Made by a program: the position numbers and the translations under genes. Shown one piece after another: positions 1 through 11,115 of a stretch of 64,000 bases of DNA. The stretch covers positions 1,550,001 to 1,614,000 of the forward strand of contig NC_068569.1 in assembly GCF_025698545.1 (NCBI RefSeq), in the 5' to 3' direction. The notes below the pieces were generated by a model. That model ran no database searches, had not been told where the DNA came from, and worked only from the letters and a program-made list of their open reading frames with translations. Origin of the DNA: Gossypium raimondii (Eukaryota; Streptophyta; Magnoliopsida; Malvales; Malvaceae). Position 1 is the stretch's first letter; every line of letters starts with the position of its first letter.

Positions 1-1470
1 TTTGGCACATTTTGGGTTGTTCATATTTGCTTTATATGGTTGATGTGTGGTTTGTTTTATGGTTGTATGGTGAAAGGTAAAATGTTAGCTAAATGTGAAT
101 TCTATACATGTGTTTTGGAATGTGATGAATTGATCATGAATCGGTACCTTGATATGTAAGTTATATATATCTAAATATGTTAGTATTTGAAATACATTTT
201 GGCACCAAATGGTATGTTTTGGTAGGTAAGTGACTTGGTTTGAAATAATGCAAATTAGCTTGATAAACTTTGGGTACAAATATGCATATAAGTTAATTAT
301 ACATATGAATAAATTGAATACATGAATACACATGTTATAAGCTGTCATCTGAAGTGTCTAAAGGCATATTGGTTGTATGTGAATATATTATATGTTTAAA
401 ACTTGATTTTGGCTTGCTTTGGATGCTTAATTATGGCTTGTTGATGTGCATAATGTTGATTGTAGGTTGACACAAAATTGAGTGAGAAATATGACTTGTA
501 AAATGACTTATTTTCGTTCACACGGGCGTGTGTCTCAACCATGTGTGGCACACGACCAGGTGACACGGTCGTGTGTCCCTTGTATTTTTTTTAAGAATGT
601 AAGTAAGTATGCTCACAAGGCCTAGCACACGGGCGTGTGACTTGGCCGTGTGACCCAAGTCAGTATACTCACACAGGCACCGACACAGGCTGAGACACGA
701 CCGTGTGTTCTTATTTCGAATGTCCACACGGCCGTGTGTTCCTATTTCAAATGTCCACACCGCCTAAGACACAGGCATGTCTCGTGTGAGTCACACAGCC
801 TGGCCACACGGCCGTGTGACCCCTGCAGTGTTGAAAATTTTAAATGTTTCTAAAAAAATTCTGAGTTTTCGATTTAGTTCCGATTTGTTTCTAATGCGTA
901 ATTTGGGCCTTGATGGCTCGTTTAAGGGACAATATGTATGATTTTGATTGGTTTTTGACATGAATGCTATGTAGACCTGTCCATGGTAGGCGGCTGACCT
1001 ACCGACAAATTACCAAATATGGAAGGGTTCGGGTAAAAATATAGGCCCAAATATGGGCTTAAAAAAAACGAGGCCCGTTTAAAAAAGCGGGCAGACCTCG
1101 CACCACTTTTTGGCTGTGGCCTACCTACCAAATATAATAAATATATATTTTTTAATTTTAAAATACTTTTAAAATATTTTTATTTTTTATTTTTAAAATA
1201 ATTTTAATGTTTATTAAAATGGGCGGGCTGGTCAGCTTATGATATTTTTCGGGCTGCCTGGGCAAAAATTTAGGCCCATATTTCGGGTCGGGCCGGGCCC
1301 GGGCCTAGGAGGCGGGCCAAAATTTTTTTCCGAGCCCGGCCCGACCCGGCCTATGGACAGGTCTAATGCTATGTGATATGAAATGTTTGCATTTTTTTTG
1401 TTTGATTTGTAAACTCTGGTAATGCTCCTTAACCCTGTTCCGGCGACAGATTTGGGTTAGGGGTGTTATA
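1..1470. mobile_element. Ty3/gypsy-type LTR fossil (cotton style), cut by window start
   Basis: The stretch 520-830 is dense in short palindromic units built on acacgg/ccgtgt (for example 'cacacgggcgtgtg' and 'cacacggccgtgtg'), a pattern I associate with LTRs of cotton Ty3/gypsy elements. The 3' part, after the nested MITE, ends in 'gggttaggggtgtta', which looks like an LTR terminus near 1470. No gag-pol coding sequence is visible here, so this is a solo LTR or one end of an element extending left of the window. It is decayed and interrupted by a younger MITE at 972-1365. The family is inferred from recall; the left boundary is not in the window. Confidence 0.6.
972..1365. mobile_element. hAT-like GC-rich MITE, copy 1, with 8-bp target duplication
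   Basis: The element starts TAGACCTGTCCATGG and ends with the inverted counterpart CCTATGGACAGGTCTA. It is flanked by a perfect 8-bp direct repeat ATGCTATG (964-971 and 1366-1373), as expected for a hAT-type insertion. The arms are rich in gggccc tracts around an AT-rich centre, and no protein is encoded. A related copy lies at 54649-55135. It is nested in the LTR fossil, so it is younger than that LTR. Confidence 0.9.
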
Positions 1471-2209
1471 CTATAGGGCACGCTTTCTGCCACCTTAGCT
1501 GAAAACGCGTCTCGGTGGAGGTGTTTTCTGTTTCTCTCTCCAAAATCAGTTTATTTTCCTAATTATTTTTGAAAAACGACATTTTTTGCTACTTTTCCCG
1601 CCTAAAAAGTACTAGTAAACTTAAAAAATTGATACATATCTCATATTTTTTAAAGAAAAATAATATTTAATATTTTAAACTTTATATAATTTAAATTAAA
1701 TAATTTTTTAATTTTAAATTGCTGATTTGGGAACACCATATCAGCGGCATAATAGTGAAGGATAAAAAAAATGTTGATGGAGTTTGAAGAATTAATATAA
1801 ATTATATGTAAGAAAAGGATGGTAATTAAATGTTATAACATAAAGTCCCATTTCATTGGAGTTTTGAAATAGAGAAATCCTTTTGTAAATCCAAAAAACT
1901 TTGAAAACAGGAACTCAAGTCATAATAAAAAGGTTGTAACTTGGTACTATTTATTAAGAATCGATTAGTAATAGTTTAGGAACCATTTGACTATAGACAA
2001 TCATAGCCAACTTGTGTTTGCCATATTTGCCCACTATTATCTTTTTCCCTTCCTTTTCTCAGTCTATTTCCTCCAGAAAAGGAAAAATAAAAATAAAAGA
2101 ACAATTTTAGCTTTGGATCTTTGGGAAGGGTTCTCTAACATACTGAAACAAAAAGAAAAGATTTCTGGGATTTTTGGTAAATCTTCTTTGGCAAACATTT
2201 TTTTTTCTT

Positions 2210-2251
<42 letters not shown>

Positions 2252-2278
2252 TAATAAGAATATAAAAAAGAAAAAAGA
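1471..2278. other. Upstream region and leader of the deSI-like gene
   Basis: No coding sequence is seen. 1471-1560 holds a moderately GC-rich piece ('aaaacgcgtctcggtggaggtg') that reads like a repeat remnant, followed by AT-rich DNA. The last 240 bases are pyrimidine-rich and end in a long TG repeat about 30 bases before the start codon, so the leader of the downstream gene probably includes that repeat. No clear TATA box was identified. Confidence 0.5.
2215..2249. repeat. (TG)n microsatellite in the leader of the deSI-like gene
   Basis: About 17 uninterrupted TG units lie 30 bases upstream of the ATG at 2279. It is probably in the 5' untranslated region and likely to be length-polymorphic. 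Confidence 0.9.
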
Positions 2279-3380
2279 ATGGGGGCAGGGGAAGAAGTCT
2301 CAAGTTCTAGCTCTGGGAATCAAAATGGGAGCCATAGCGACATAACCAATGTGATTTTGAATGTTTATGATCTAACTCCTATCAATAATTACTCTTATTG
2401 GGTTGGTTTTGGGATTTTCCACTCCGGTATTGAAGGTTTGTTCTCGTGTCTTGATTTGTTTTTTCTGCTATGGATTTTATTTTATTTTTGGGTATGTTTT
2501 AAGATGTGGGTATCGATATTTTAGCTTATTATTGCTCCAAAATGGTGAATTTGGATTCTCCTGATAGAAAAATGGATATGGGTTTCCTTTTTAAATAACT
2601 TTTTTCACTTGATTATCTCTAATATGTAGCTGAAGATTGATATTTTAAAACTATAGTAATGGTATTCATTTATGGAGAAAATGAGATCTTTTGGTGTTTG
2701 CTTAGATCTTTCTATTGACTAATGAAATTCATCATCCAATTCTTTATGCATGAACCAATGTATGTATATTTTAGAAAGATAATGTTAAGATTAGATGAAC
2801 ATAAATTGTGGTAAAGGACTCAAAGTTCCTTTAGTAGGAATTAATATTAGGCATTGAAATGCATCGAATCTTAAAGAAAATTGTAGCATGTTTGTGTTGT
2901 TGAGGGCTTTAGGCTAAAGCAATTTTGCAACTTAACATGACTTTTAGTTCTTGTGTTGATGATCCTTTTTTTTTTTTTTTCTTTTTTTAAATTTCGGAAA
3001 CTGAACTATTTATCGCAATGTTTACAAACAGTTCACGGTAAAGAGTATGGGTTTGGGGCTCATGATTTTCCTATTAGTGGAGTTTTCGAAGTGGAACCAA
3101 AGAGCTGCCCGGGTTTTATCTATCGATGTTCCATCTTGTTGGGGTGCATAAACATGTCATTCTCTGAATTCAGAGCATTGATCGAGAGTGTAGCTTCTGA
3201 GTATCATGGAGATACCTATCACCTCATCTCCAAGAACTGTAATCACTTTACAGAAGACATTGTGCATAGGTTGACAGGCAAACACATCCCTGGATGGGTT
3301 AACCGGTTGGCTCGTATAGGTTTGTTGATCCTTTCAATTGTTCATCAAATTCTGTATATGCATGTATACATATGTTCATA

Positions 3381-3411
<31 letters not shown>

Positions 3412-3806
3412 TCGCATTGGATGATGTCAATGATTTGTCAAAATTGTAGGTTCTTTATGCAGCTGTTTACTACCTGAAAGCCTTCAAGTAACTACAGTGA
3501 AGCAGTTGCCTGAATACCACGAAATGGGTATGCTTCTTATCTTTTCTGCAGATTTCAAATACTTGAACCTTCCATTTACTCTGTACAATTTACTCGTTCT
3601 AATCAAATTTTGGGACTTTGCTTCTGCCTCTTTTGGTTGGTTTGTTTCCAGAAGATGGAACCGAAACTCTCTCAACTGCCAGCCCAGGCGGCTCAACAGA
3701 AATCGACGATACAGATCCAGAAAAGCAGTTGCTGTCACCAAAAGATGGGAATTCGGATATATCTTTTATTAAAGAAGCCCAAATGTGTGAATGCAAGGTA
3801 CCATGA
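2279..3806 (+). CDS. deSI-like (PPPDE-fold) desumoylating cysteine protease
   Basis: Four exons: 2279-2435, 3032-3319, 3450-3527, 3652-3806; GT-AG junctions, in frame, 225 residues. The PPPDE/DeSI fold is a papain-like thiol peptidase that removes SUMO (or ubiquitin) from proteins. The catalytic His is His48 in 'VGFGIFHSGIEV', where the first splice falls, and the catalytic Cys is Cys122 in 'ISKNCNHFT'. 'GKHIPGWVNRLARIG' closes the domain near residue 149. The last 75 residues are a low-complexity acidic/Ser-Thr tail with a short Cys-rich patch (SLCSCLLPESL), typical of the plant At4g17486-like group. The ATG is the first in frame and precedes a Ser-rich N terminus. Intron 2 carries a TG microsatellite. 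The gene is convergent with the thioesterase gene downstream. SUMO as substrate is inferred from the family. Confidence 0.95.
3381..3406. repeat. (TG)n microsatellite in intron 2 of the deSI-like gene
   Basis: Thirteen TG units followed by a short GC alternation. It is fully intronic (intron 3320-3449). Confidence 0.9.
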
Positions 3807-4572
3807 AAAGGGAGCTTTCCATTGAATGTCTTTCATAGTTTCATCTGAATGTTGTAATTAGATTTCTAGTATTCCCTCCATCTTTTTTTTTTCGGTTTTT
3901 TCATTTATTATTATTTTTTCTCCTTTTCATTGTTTAAGCAGAAGAAAATGGCATTGGTAGTGTAGTTTGTTGTTGCTGCCTTGTAAGAGTGGATGCCAAT
4001 TGGCATTGCAAATAATTATATTGTGAGGTTTTATGACAGGAAGTAAAAACATTTCAAAGCCATACAAAATCTGGTTTTTGTATCAGTTGAATAACATTTG
4101 CCTATAGATGAAGGAATTAGTGGCTCTTTTACTTTTTTAGCTGGAAATTTTAAGTGCTCAAATTTAAAACAACAGACCAATTAACGAGTAGTGTTCAGAA
4201 ACAGATTTCAAATGAAAAAAACTCGAATCATACTCGAAAAGGAAGTAGACGGCTCGGTTTCTGCATACCGATTAAAATAGCATTTGCGAAAACATAAAAT
4301 TTAGCATCCACAGTGCATTCCAAAATAACAAGAATCCCAACTGCCAAGTTGATGGTCTCATGTTTTATCACACGGTTCCAGCAAGGTCCATAAACAAATT
4401 GAGCAATATCAGTCAAAAGAGAACAAACAAAAGGCCTGCATCTTATCACTATACCATGTTTATGAAACCCAAAACCAGAATACTTTCGCCATTTTCGTTA
4501 CTTGCAACTTGTAAATAGTTTCTCCTCTCTGTTTCGCTTGCTCCAAATGATAAACACTTTCATGTTGCAACT
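3807..4572. other. Shared 3' intergenic space between convergent genes
   Basis: This holds the 3' UTR of the deSI-like gene on the plus strand (T-rich to about 4030) and of the thioesterase on the minus strand. No further coding exon fits. The 73-codon open frame at 4228-4449 on the minus strand lies beyond the thioesterase stop codon and has no recognisable domain. Confidence 0.6.
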
Positions 4573-7500
4573 TTATGCGGACCGACCCTCAAGCCCAAGT
4601 TTTGAAGTTAACCAAGCACAGACCTCGTCCATCTCCTCAGGAATGGTATAGTGACCAAGCCTATATTGTTCAATAAAGTATCCAGTTTTAAGTCAAATTG
4701 TCTAAGAAAAACGCAAGTTCTTTCAGACACTTGAGTTCCATACCCGCTGTAGGATTTGAAAGTAGTGTCCTGAAATCCATTTGAACTCAATGCTCGAGAG
4801 GATTTCTCACCAAATTTATGTGGAACCACGTCATCACCTGCAACCAGCCATTTAACATATAATATACTTACTCGACAACTTCCAACAAGCATAATAAATC
4901 CATAAGGCTCTCATATACCATCAAATGCACACAAATATAGCTAACATTAATTATGTAAAATCAAATACATTGCTACAATCACAGCTCATTACCATTTCAT
5001 TGATCCATGGAAAAAGAAGAAATTTTAGATGTAATGCAAGTACTTTTATTCCCCTTGAATATTAGTCTAATGAAGCAAAACAGGGATTTGCTTTTTCTAG
5101 TTAAGAACTAAACTCATATTGACACTAAATATTTGGCTGGTCAAACCCCTGAACTGGCAATGTCAATTTATTTCGGACACCATCTTGTCATATCTTGATG
5201 CTACTTGCTTATCAAGACAAATGTGCTATTGCTAGTGGTCATAGCACCACTTCTCCACCAAAGAAGTACATAAAGCAATAACCAGAAACACCTCCTCCGG
5301 CAAAATGAGCATGCATAAACCCACGATAATTTGCATAATGAAGGTTACTAAATAAATACCTTTTCCATGGCATAGCAAAATGGGTAAGGATGCAGCACGT
5401 CTAGCAGCCTCGTCCTGTCCTATTTTGTTTTTCAAAGTCCTGAAAAAGAATAGATGTTATAACAATAAACCAGAGAAAAGGGGGGCGACAGCGAAAACAT
5501 CAAGCTCGCATGAGAAGGAGTCAATGTAGGAAACCAACTTTGAACATGGAAGCCATCCGCTAAGTCCTACAACTGCACTCAATTTGGCAGGATACGGATT
5601 GCCATTTTCATATTTTCCATGAGTAAAACAAGTTGCAGAGTATAAGGAGGTAGCTGCACCCATGCTGAAGCCTCCAACACCAAGTTTAACTGTAATTGGA
5701 AAAGGCTACTATTAGAATGATGTCATAAACAATGACCATGACAAGATTTTAATTCTTAAAACTGAACACTAAGATGAGCCAGTTATCTTTAGTGTGCATG
5801 TACAACCTGAGAAATCAGCCACAAGATACACACACAAAGACATCTTTGTCCAACTAACTCATTTACAAGAACCAGAATGAAACTAAAAGGCATGCTAAAT
5901 CTAACGACTTCCAAAACCAGCACTGTATGTTCTCATGTTCTTGCTTTATGGCCCAAAAAAAGCATAAAAATATTGTTCACATTTGATAGCAAAACACCAT
6001 AGAAAATAAAGGCGGTGCTATGTAAGCTTTCCTAAATATATAGAATCAACCTCCCCCCCAAAAAAAAAACCATATATATATATATATATAGTGGCAAGCA
6101 AAAACATACTGTCAGCAGGCTCTGTTGACAATAAATTTGCAACATGTGCTGCAGCAGCATCCAAACCCTCAATATCATCAGCAGCATCTTCTGAAATGTC
6201 TCCCACATCAAACCCTGACGTATGATGTCACATTAGAATTCAACAATTTGATTAGCATTCAAAGCACTCTCAGAAAAGATAAAGGTTGAAGAAGAAGAAG
6301 AAGAAGAAACTAAATGTATTTTGTTTCTTTCATTCGAGATTGCATGTCATTACAGATTTAGAAAATACTTACAAGCAGTTGACGGGAATCCACCAAAAAT
6401 AGTTATTGGCTGAGTAGGGGCAGTTGGGCATATCCATTTAATCTGTGCACCACAGGATACAAGCATGGAAAATTATGAAGTTATGAAGAAAAGAAAATTC
6501 ATTGGTTAATACTTAAAAGTTAGAATATATTCTCCTAAAGATTTCCAGATACAAACAATCATCCTTACATTTGGAAGAGGGAGAGTCTCCAGGAGCTGGG
6601 ACCAGCTGCCAAAAGATGAACAAAAAATGAGGACAAGTAGATTTTTCAAAAAGATATCAAAGATTTAAACAATAAGATTTGCTAAAACATATACTAATAT
6701 CGGAAGATATGAAAATAACTTGCAATTGAAGATTAAACTCCTTGAAAAATAAACTAGATTTATCTTTATTATCAACTTAATTTGTAGTTTAGTGCAAACC
6801 TTATCAGCAAAGTAATAGCAATTCAAGACTACATCGTAAAATATATGAACACAAAAAAAGTTCTTTTGCATGCAAATATGAATTCCTTACTACTTAAGCA
6901 TCAATCGCAATAGTGCTATACTACAGGAACAAAAATTGCATAGAGAAAGAGAGGCTTCTAATTAATTCAAGCAACCAAATGTTTTCTTGAATCACCCAAA
7001 ACAGAAGGAAATAACAAGACAACATCTCAAACTCTTGGGACTATAGTTAACCTATGCAATCACTCAAAGAAGGGAAATGACCTAAAAAGAAAATATAAAA
7101 ACAGTAAAAAGTACTGCTGTTAACAAAACCGTTAAAAAACAAAGACAAGCTACGATCATTTGATATGTGCTCAATTGCAGGACATCGTTCTTCGATTCCA
7201 CATAGGAAAGTATGGGATTTCCTTGTGGGGTTATATGGACCTAGGTTTTGGGGTGTGGTTCTCCAAAGGTCCACATCGCTGTTGTCCTTGAAAGATCTGT
7301 TGAGTTGCTGACGCAAGGAAGAACTAGAAATGATAACTCAACACTCGTAGACTCTGCTATAAATAGAATATAGCAGCTATACATTATATTTTTCCTTTAA
7401 AAGATGGCATTTAAAGAGATATGAAGTCACCAAATTTTAAATCATTTTATTTTCCTTAAAAGAAAATAAGTTTAATGACTGATATTATTGAGAAATAATC

Positions 7501-7935
7501 TAATATATAATCACCAGGGGGAAAAAAGCCACAAATAAGAAGCTTAAAAAGCTAATACAAAGTTTATAATACCTCGAACCATTATCACCAAGGCCATGTA
7601 GCCAAACTATTGTCGCCTGATGCCTACCTTTGGGCCTGACCACATAGGTTCTTCCAAATTCAAGTGCTCTTCTAACGGTTCCACCACCTGAAATTTGTCA
7701 CATTAGTAAAACTAAATACAATGAGCAGAAAACAAGCTCGTGAATTTATATTAAAGAAAAAAAAAAGTCTACTTCAACCAATACAAGCAATCTAACAAGG
7801 AAGAACCAATTGATTCAATTTCCATAAGAACAAACAAAAACATTTATGCAAGCTTGCTAGTGAGATCTCATTATAAAGATATGGAGCAAATCAAATAAAC
7901 TAACCAGGACCAACAGAAGAACCTGTGAAGCTCAT
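4573..7935 (-). CDS. Acyl-protein thioesterase / carboxylesterase (alpha/beta hydrolase)
   Basis: Nine coding exons, in transcription order: 7935-7905, 7687-7573, 6605-6569, 6442-6373, 6214-6110, 5689-5539, 5439-5360, 4837-4744, 4660-4573; 256 residues, phases consistent. It belongs to the acyl-protein thioesterase 1/2 family (plant At5g20060-like, SOBER1/TIPSY1 relatives). These soluble enzymes cleave thioester-linked palmitate from proteins or lysophospholipids. Visible motifs: oxyanion 'VWLHGLGDNGSSW' near 38-50; nucleophile Ser128 in 'GGFSMGAA'; acid in 'GKGDDVVP', probably Asp198; His231 in 'GLGHYTIP'. There is no signal peptide or membrane segment. The second untranslated exon (8001 down to the start) follows a 5' UTR intron. 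The true substrate cannot be read from the sequence. Confidence 0.96.
6072..6090. repeat. (AT)n microsatellite in a thioesterase intron
   Basis: A short pure AT run in the intron 5690-6109, preceded by an A-rich tract. Confidence 0.8.
6288..6308. repeat. (GAA)7 microsatellite in a thioesterase intron
   Basis: Seven GAA units in the intron 6215-6372. Confidence 0.85.
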
Positions 7936-8470
7936 GGTCGCCCACCCAAAAGGAGCACTGACTAAACCCGGCTATTGCAGTAGCACAAGGCTGAACTGAT
8001 CCTGCGATTAAGAAAGACCCAGATTTACATTTAACATTCAACAATGCAATTAGTTTTCACTATATTGATACATAATACTTATGACTAAGCAACTTGGCAC
8101 CTGCCCGGAGGCCTTGTTAGCTGCATTTTAACTCAGCTCCACATCGAAACCAGCCAAAAAGACAGGCACATTACAACAAAATCATGAAAATATTAGATTT
8201 TTATCCAATCTAAAGTAGATATCTTTCAAAACCCTTCACTAAAAAAAGGGGATTTTAAGCAAAAAAAAAAAAAAACTTAGATGAAAATTTTAAAAGTCGA
8301 TTGTTTTATAGGATTAACGGATTGCAAAGACCTACAAACTGGAACTTCAAGGAATTCCAGAGAAAAAAAAAGCAGAAACCTGGAAAAAGAAGAGATCAAA
8401 AAAGGAAATGGGGTTTTAGGATTTTACCTTTTCAAGTGATACGTCGACAAGATGTGAAGAGTGAAGACTC
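7936..8470 (-). promoter_or_regulatory. 5' UTR with intron of the thioesterase gene
   Basis: On the minus strand 'CACTTGAAAAG|GTAAAATCC' gives a donor at 8428/8427, and 'TTAATCGCAG|GATCAG' gives an acceptor at 8002/8001. The leader is therefore split by an intron of about 425 bases, with the start codon in the second exon. The first exon begins somewhere upstream of 8470. This is a splice-signal inference without transcript support. Confidence 0.65.
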
Positions 8471-8639
8471 CGAAAGCTTTAGATAAACAATTATTTATTT
8501 AAAAAATTCTCCTGTTTTTGGTTCCAATTTCCGAAAGGCCAAACTTTTTGGGTTTTTTTTTTCATTGATAAATCCTCTTGTTTTACTTGTGTGTTGTTTA
8601 TTTTCTTTCTTTGGGATAGAGTTTATGATTTTTTCTTTT

Positions 8640-10450
8640 GGATAAACAACCTAATTAGTCACTAAACTTTTCCTATATTTTTATTTTGATCATCTAACTT
8701 TAAATTTTCAATGTAGTCTGTAAACTATGAATTCATTTTTAATCACTCCGAAGTTATGGCAAAAACAGCTAGATAACGTAGTCGTATATTTTGGATAAAT
8801 TACATTAATAGTCACTTGATTATGGGAGTTTTTGTTTTAGCAGTCTAATTATAATTTTTTATTTAATTATTAATTTTTTTTAAATTAGGTTTTTCAGTTA
8901 CCATGACGACATTGGGGTCAGCCGTGTTGGCAACGTTATACCGAGAGATGTGTTGGGTGACGAAATCACATAAAATTAAAATTGGTGGTTACATGTTACT
9001 ATTACAATCATGGGCGTGGTAACAGCTGCCATTTTTACGTCCTCGAACGAACTACCCTCATACATTCTCTCTCATAACAAGATAAAATTCATTAGATAAT
9101 ATATTTCTCATAATAAAATCATTTAAATTTTAAATTATTGTGCTAACAAATTATTTCAATATGTAGAACCATGGGTCGAGTTACGTGGGATTATCGAATG
9201 AGCTTTGAGATATACAACTTCTGTTAGACTAACGACCAGAAGCAGAGTTATGTGTTTTCTAAATTTGAATTATATAATATTAACGTAATTGATTTGAAAA
9301 TTAGTAGTATATATATAACTAAAATTTTTATTATTTTAATATAGTTTTAATGGACATCATACTCTGATCTGGCAATTCAAGAATGCATCCTATCTGAATT
9401 CTTGGTGAATCCCAACATATGGCACGTGAATGTGCCATTGGTAGTGTACGCTACTGTGGAGATGCACGAGTCAGACTGAGTATTACGATAATTTGGGTTT
9501 AGGCAATCAATTCCACTGACACCCTAAGAAATCGAAGACCTAAATCATATCGACTTGCAGGGGGGAATTGATCAACATTGACCTACATTCCATGTGCAAT
9601 ATATCAATATTTGTAACAATACGTACGAGCTTTTACCTACTCGCGAGACCATTGTCCCTCTGGAGTTAGACTACGATCTGGAATACATGCCATGGTTTAG
9701 GGTCCATGACAAGCCATACTTGCTAGCAGAAGACGCGAGGGGCCGACAACTGCATACGAAGAGGCCACAACGGACACCTAGACATCCAAGGTCTGACGAG
9801 GTGGGTCTATCTTCAACACCTACGCAAGAACCGATATCGATGGCTGCACCGCCCCTTGGTCAGTATGACTCGACTTATTCTGGTGCGTATACTAACCCTG
9901 TCATTTTCACACAAGCACCACATATTCCACCACATTTTTTTGCTTCTACTTCGATGCCAGGTTTTGTTTTTAGACCTCCATCCCCGGCATATTACACACT
10001 GATGCCATTAATATTTCAAACGACAACGACGACGTATAGATTGCCTATATTTGGGGCACCGATCGGGAGTCTGAATCATTATGTCATCGGTGTATGAGAC
10101 ATAATATAGTTATTCCCCTACACCGATGACGTCACAAACACCTCCGGAATCATTGTTCTACAAAGGTGGATTATCTTGGCAACCATCTATTCCTAGACCG
10201 GAGGATGCATGATGGCAACCAAGGAGCAACCAATCACAACCAACTACGGGTGAAGGCGAAGAAGATGAGAGGTCAAGACTACAAGCTATACCGAAGGTTG
10301 AACCAAGAAGGAATCCAACTCGCTTTCAGTAGGAAGCGTTTTCGTTATTTCGGCCTAATCCGGTAGTTTTCTGAAAAAACAACCTAATTTAGTAAATTTT
10401 TTTATTTTCGATATTTTTAGGTAATTTAGTCATTTTTTTGCTGTATTGAA
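8640..10450 (+). mobile_element. Degraded plant-mobile-domain (PMD) element fossil
   Basis: Between about 8900 and 10360 the plus strand carries recognisable pieces of a transposon-associated plant mobile domain protein. They occur in the expected order: 'LYREMCWVTK'-like, 'KIGGYMLLLQSWAW', 'FLRPRTN', then 'IWHVNVPLVVYATVEMH', then 'PLELDYDLEYMPWFRVHDKPYLL', then a Pro-rich tail and a C-terminal 'PRRNP' region. The longest open piece is 9594-10097. PMD proteins are spread by MULE and Ty3/gypsy elements in plants, with a few domesticated (MAIN/MAIL1) in Arabidopsis. This copy is broken in several places and cannot make a full protein. Flanking sequences at about 8645-8870 and 10370-10450 contain 'acaacctaat...' motifs that may be element ends. 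The carrier family is not resolved. Confidence 0.7.
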
Positions 10451-11115
10451 ATTGGTGAGTTATTAATTATAATACTAAAAAAACCTTTAAACATGGTGAA
10501 AATTAAATCAAAACTGAATCCCTTCAAAATATGGATTATATACTTACCAAAACTAAAGTTGCAAAATCTAAAAACTTTGTTAGCATTTAATTAAATCAAC
10601 AGATTTTTCTCTATACTTACTTTCTTTCATTTTCTCCAACATGTTTATTAGTTTTCAAGCAATTTCCGGAACCACTTATAAAGTAATCAGTAGGGTTTAT
10701 CATAGTTTTCTTATAGCACAACTTGTTTGATTTTTAGAGACAACCAACTCTTAGTTTCAATTCTCTTGCTAAATTAACAAGGTACCAGGTTTCTGTTTTT
10801 TTTACTTTTATTTGATTTCTTGCATACTAGTTTAAGTTACAAGTACAAAATCATAAAAATTTCTGCTGTGATTGTTTCTGATTTTATTTGATTGGTATAC
10901 CCAATAAGTTTGAGATTCGAATCCGTTTGAATGAGTATCCGTTAGATTGAATATTTAGGGAGCAGTTCGGATTTAGATGTATAATTGAACTCGAAGCTTA
11001 ATTTAATTGTTTCATATAATCACTTTTAAAAGATGATATACAATAAATTTGAAGTTCAAATAATCCTATAAAATTATTATTATTATTATTATTTTGGATT
11101 ACTTTGCTAGAGATT
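10451..11115 (+). promoter_or_regulatory. Promoter/leader of RAV copy 1, duplicated at copy 2, with possible 5' UTR intron
   Basis: From about 10530 ('atatggattatata') this region aligns by eye with 18385 onward ahead of copy 2, so the duplication included the promoter. Copy 1 has extra sequence, 10782-11110, absent from copy 2. It begins with a donor-like 'aacaag|gtaccag' and ends with an acceptor-like 'tactttgctag|agatt' directly before the ATG, so it could be a 5' UTR intron. It contains a (TTA)n run at 11076-11094. Confidence 0.5.

Noticed and set aside
520-830. Clustered short palindromes resembling a CRISPR-like array
   Set aside because: Units vary in length and spacing, sit in a plant nuclear LTR, and match the palindrome style of cotton gypsy LTRs.
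7047-7316. 89-codon open frame inside a thioesterase intron, with 'ggtccacatcg' resembling an snRNA upstream element
   Set aside because: The TATA-like sequence is about 90 bases away rather than the required 25-35, and no snRNA sequence follows.
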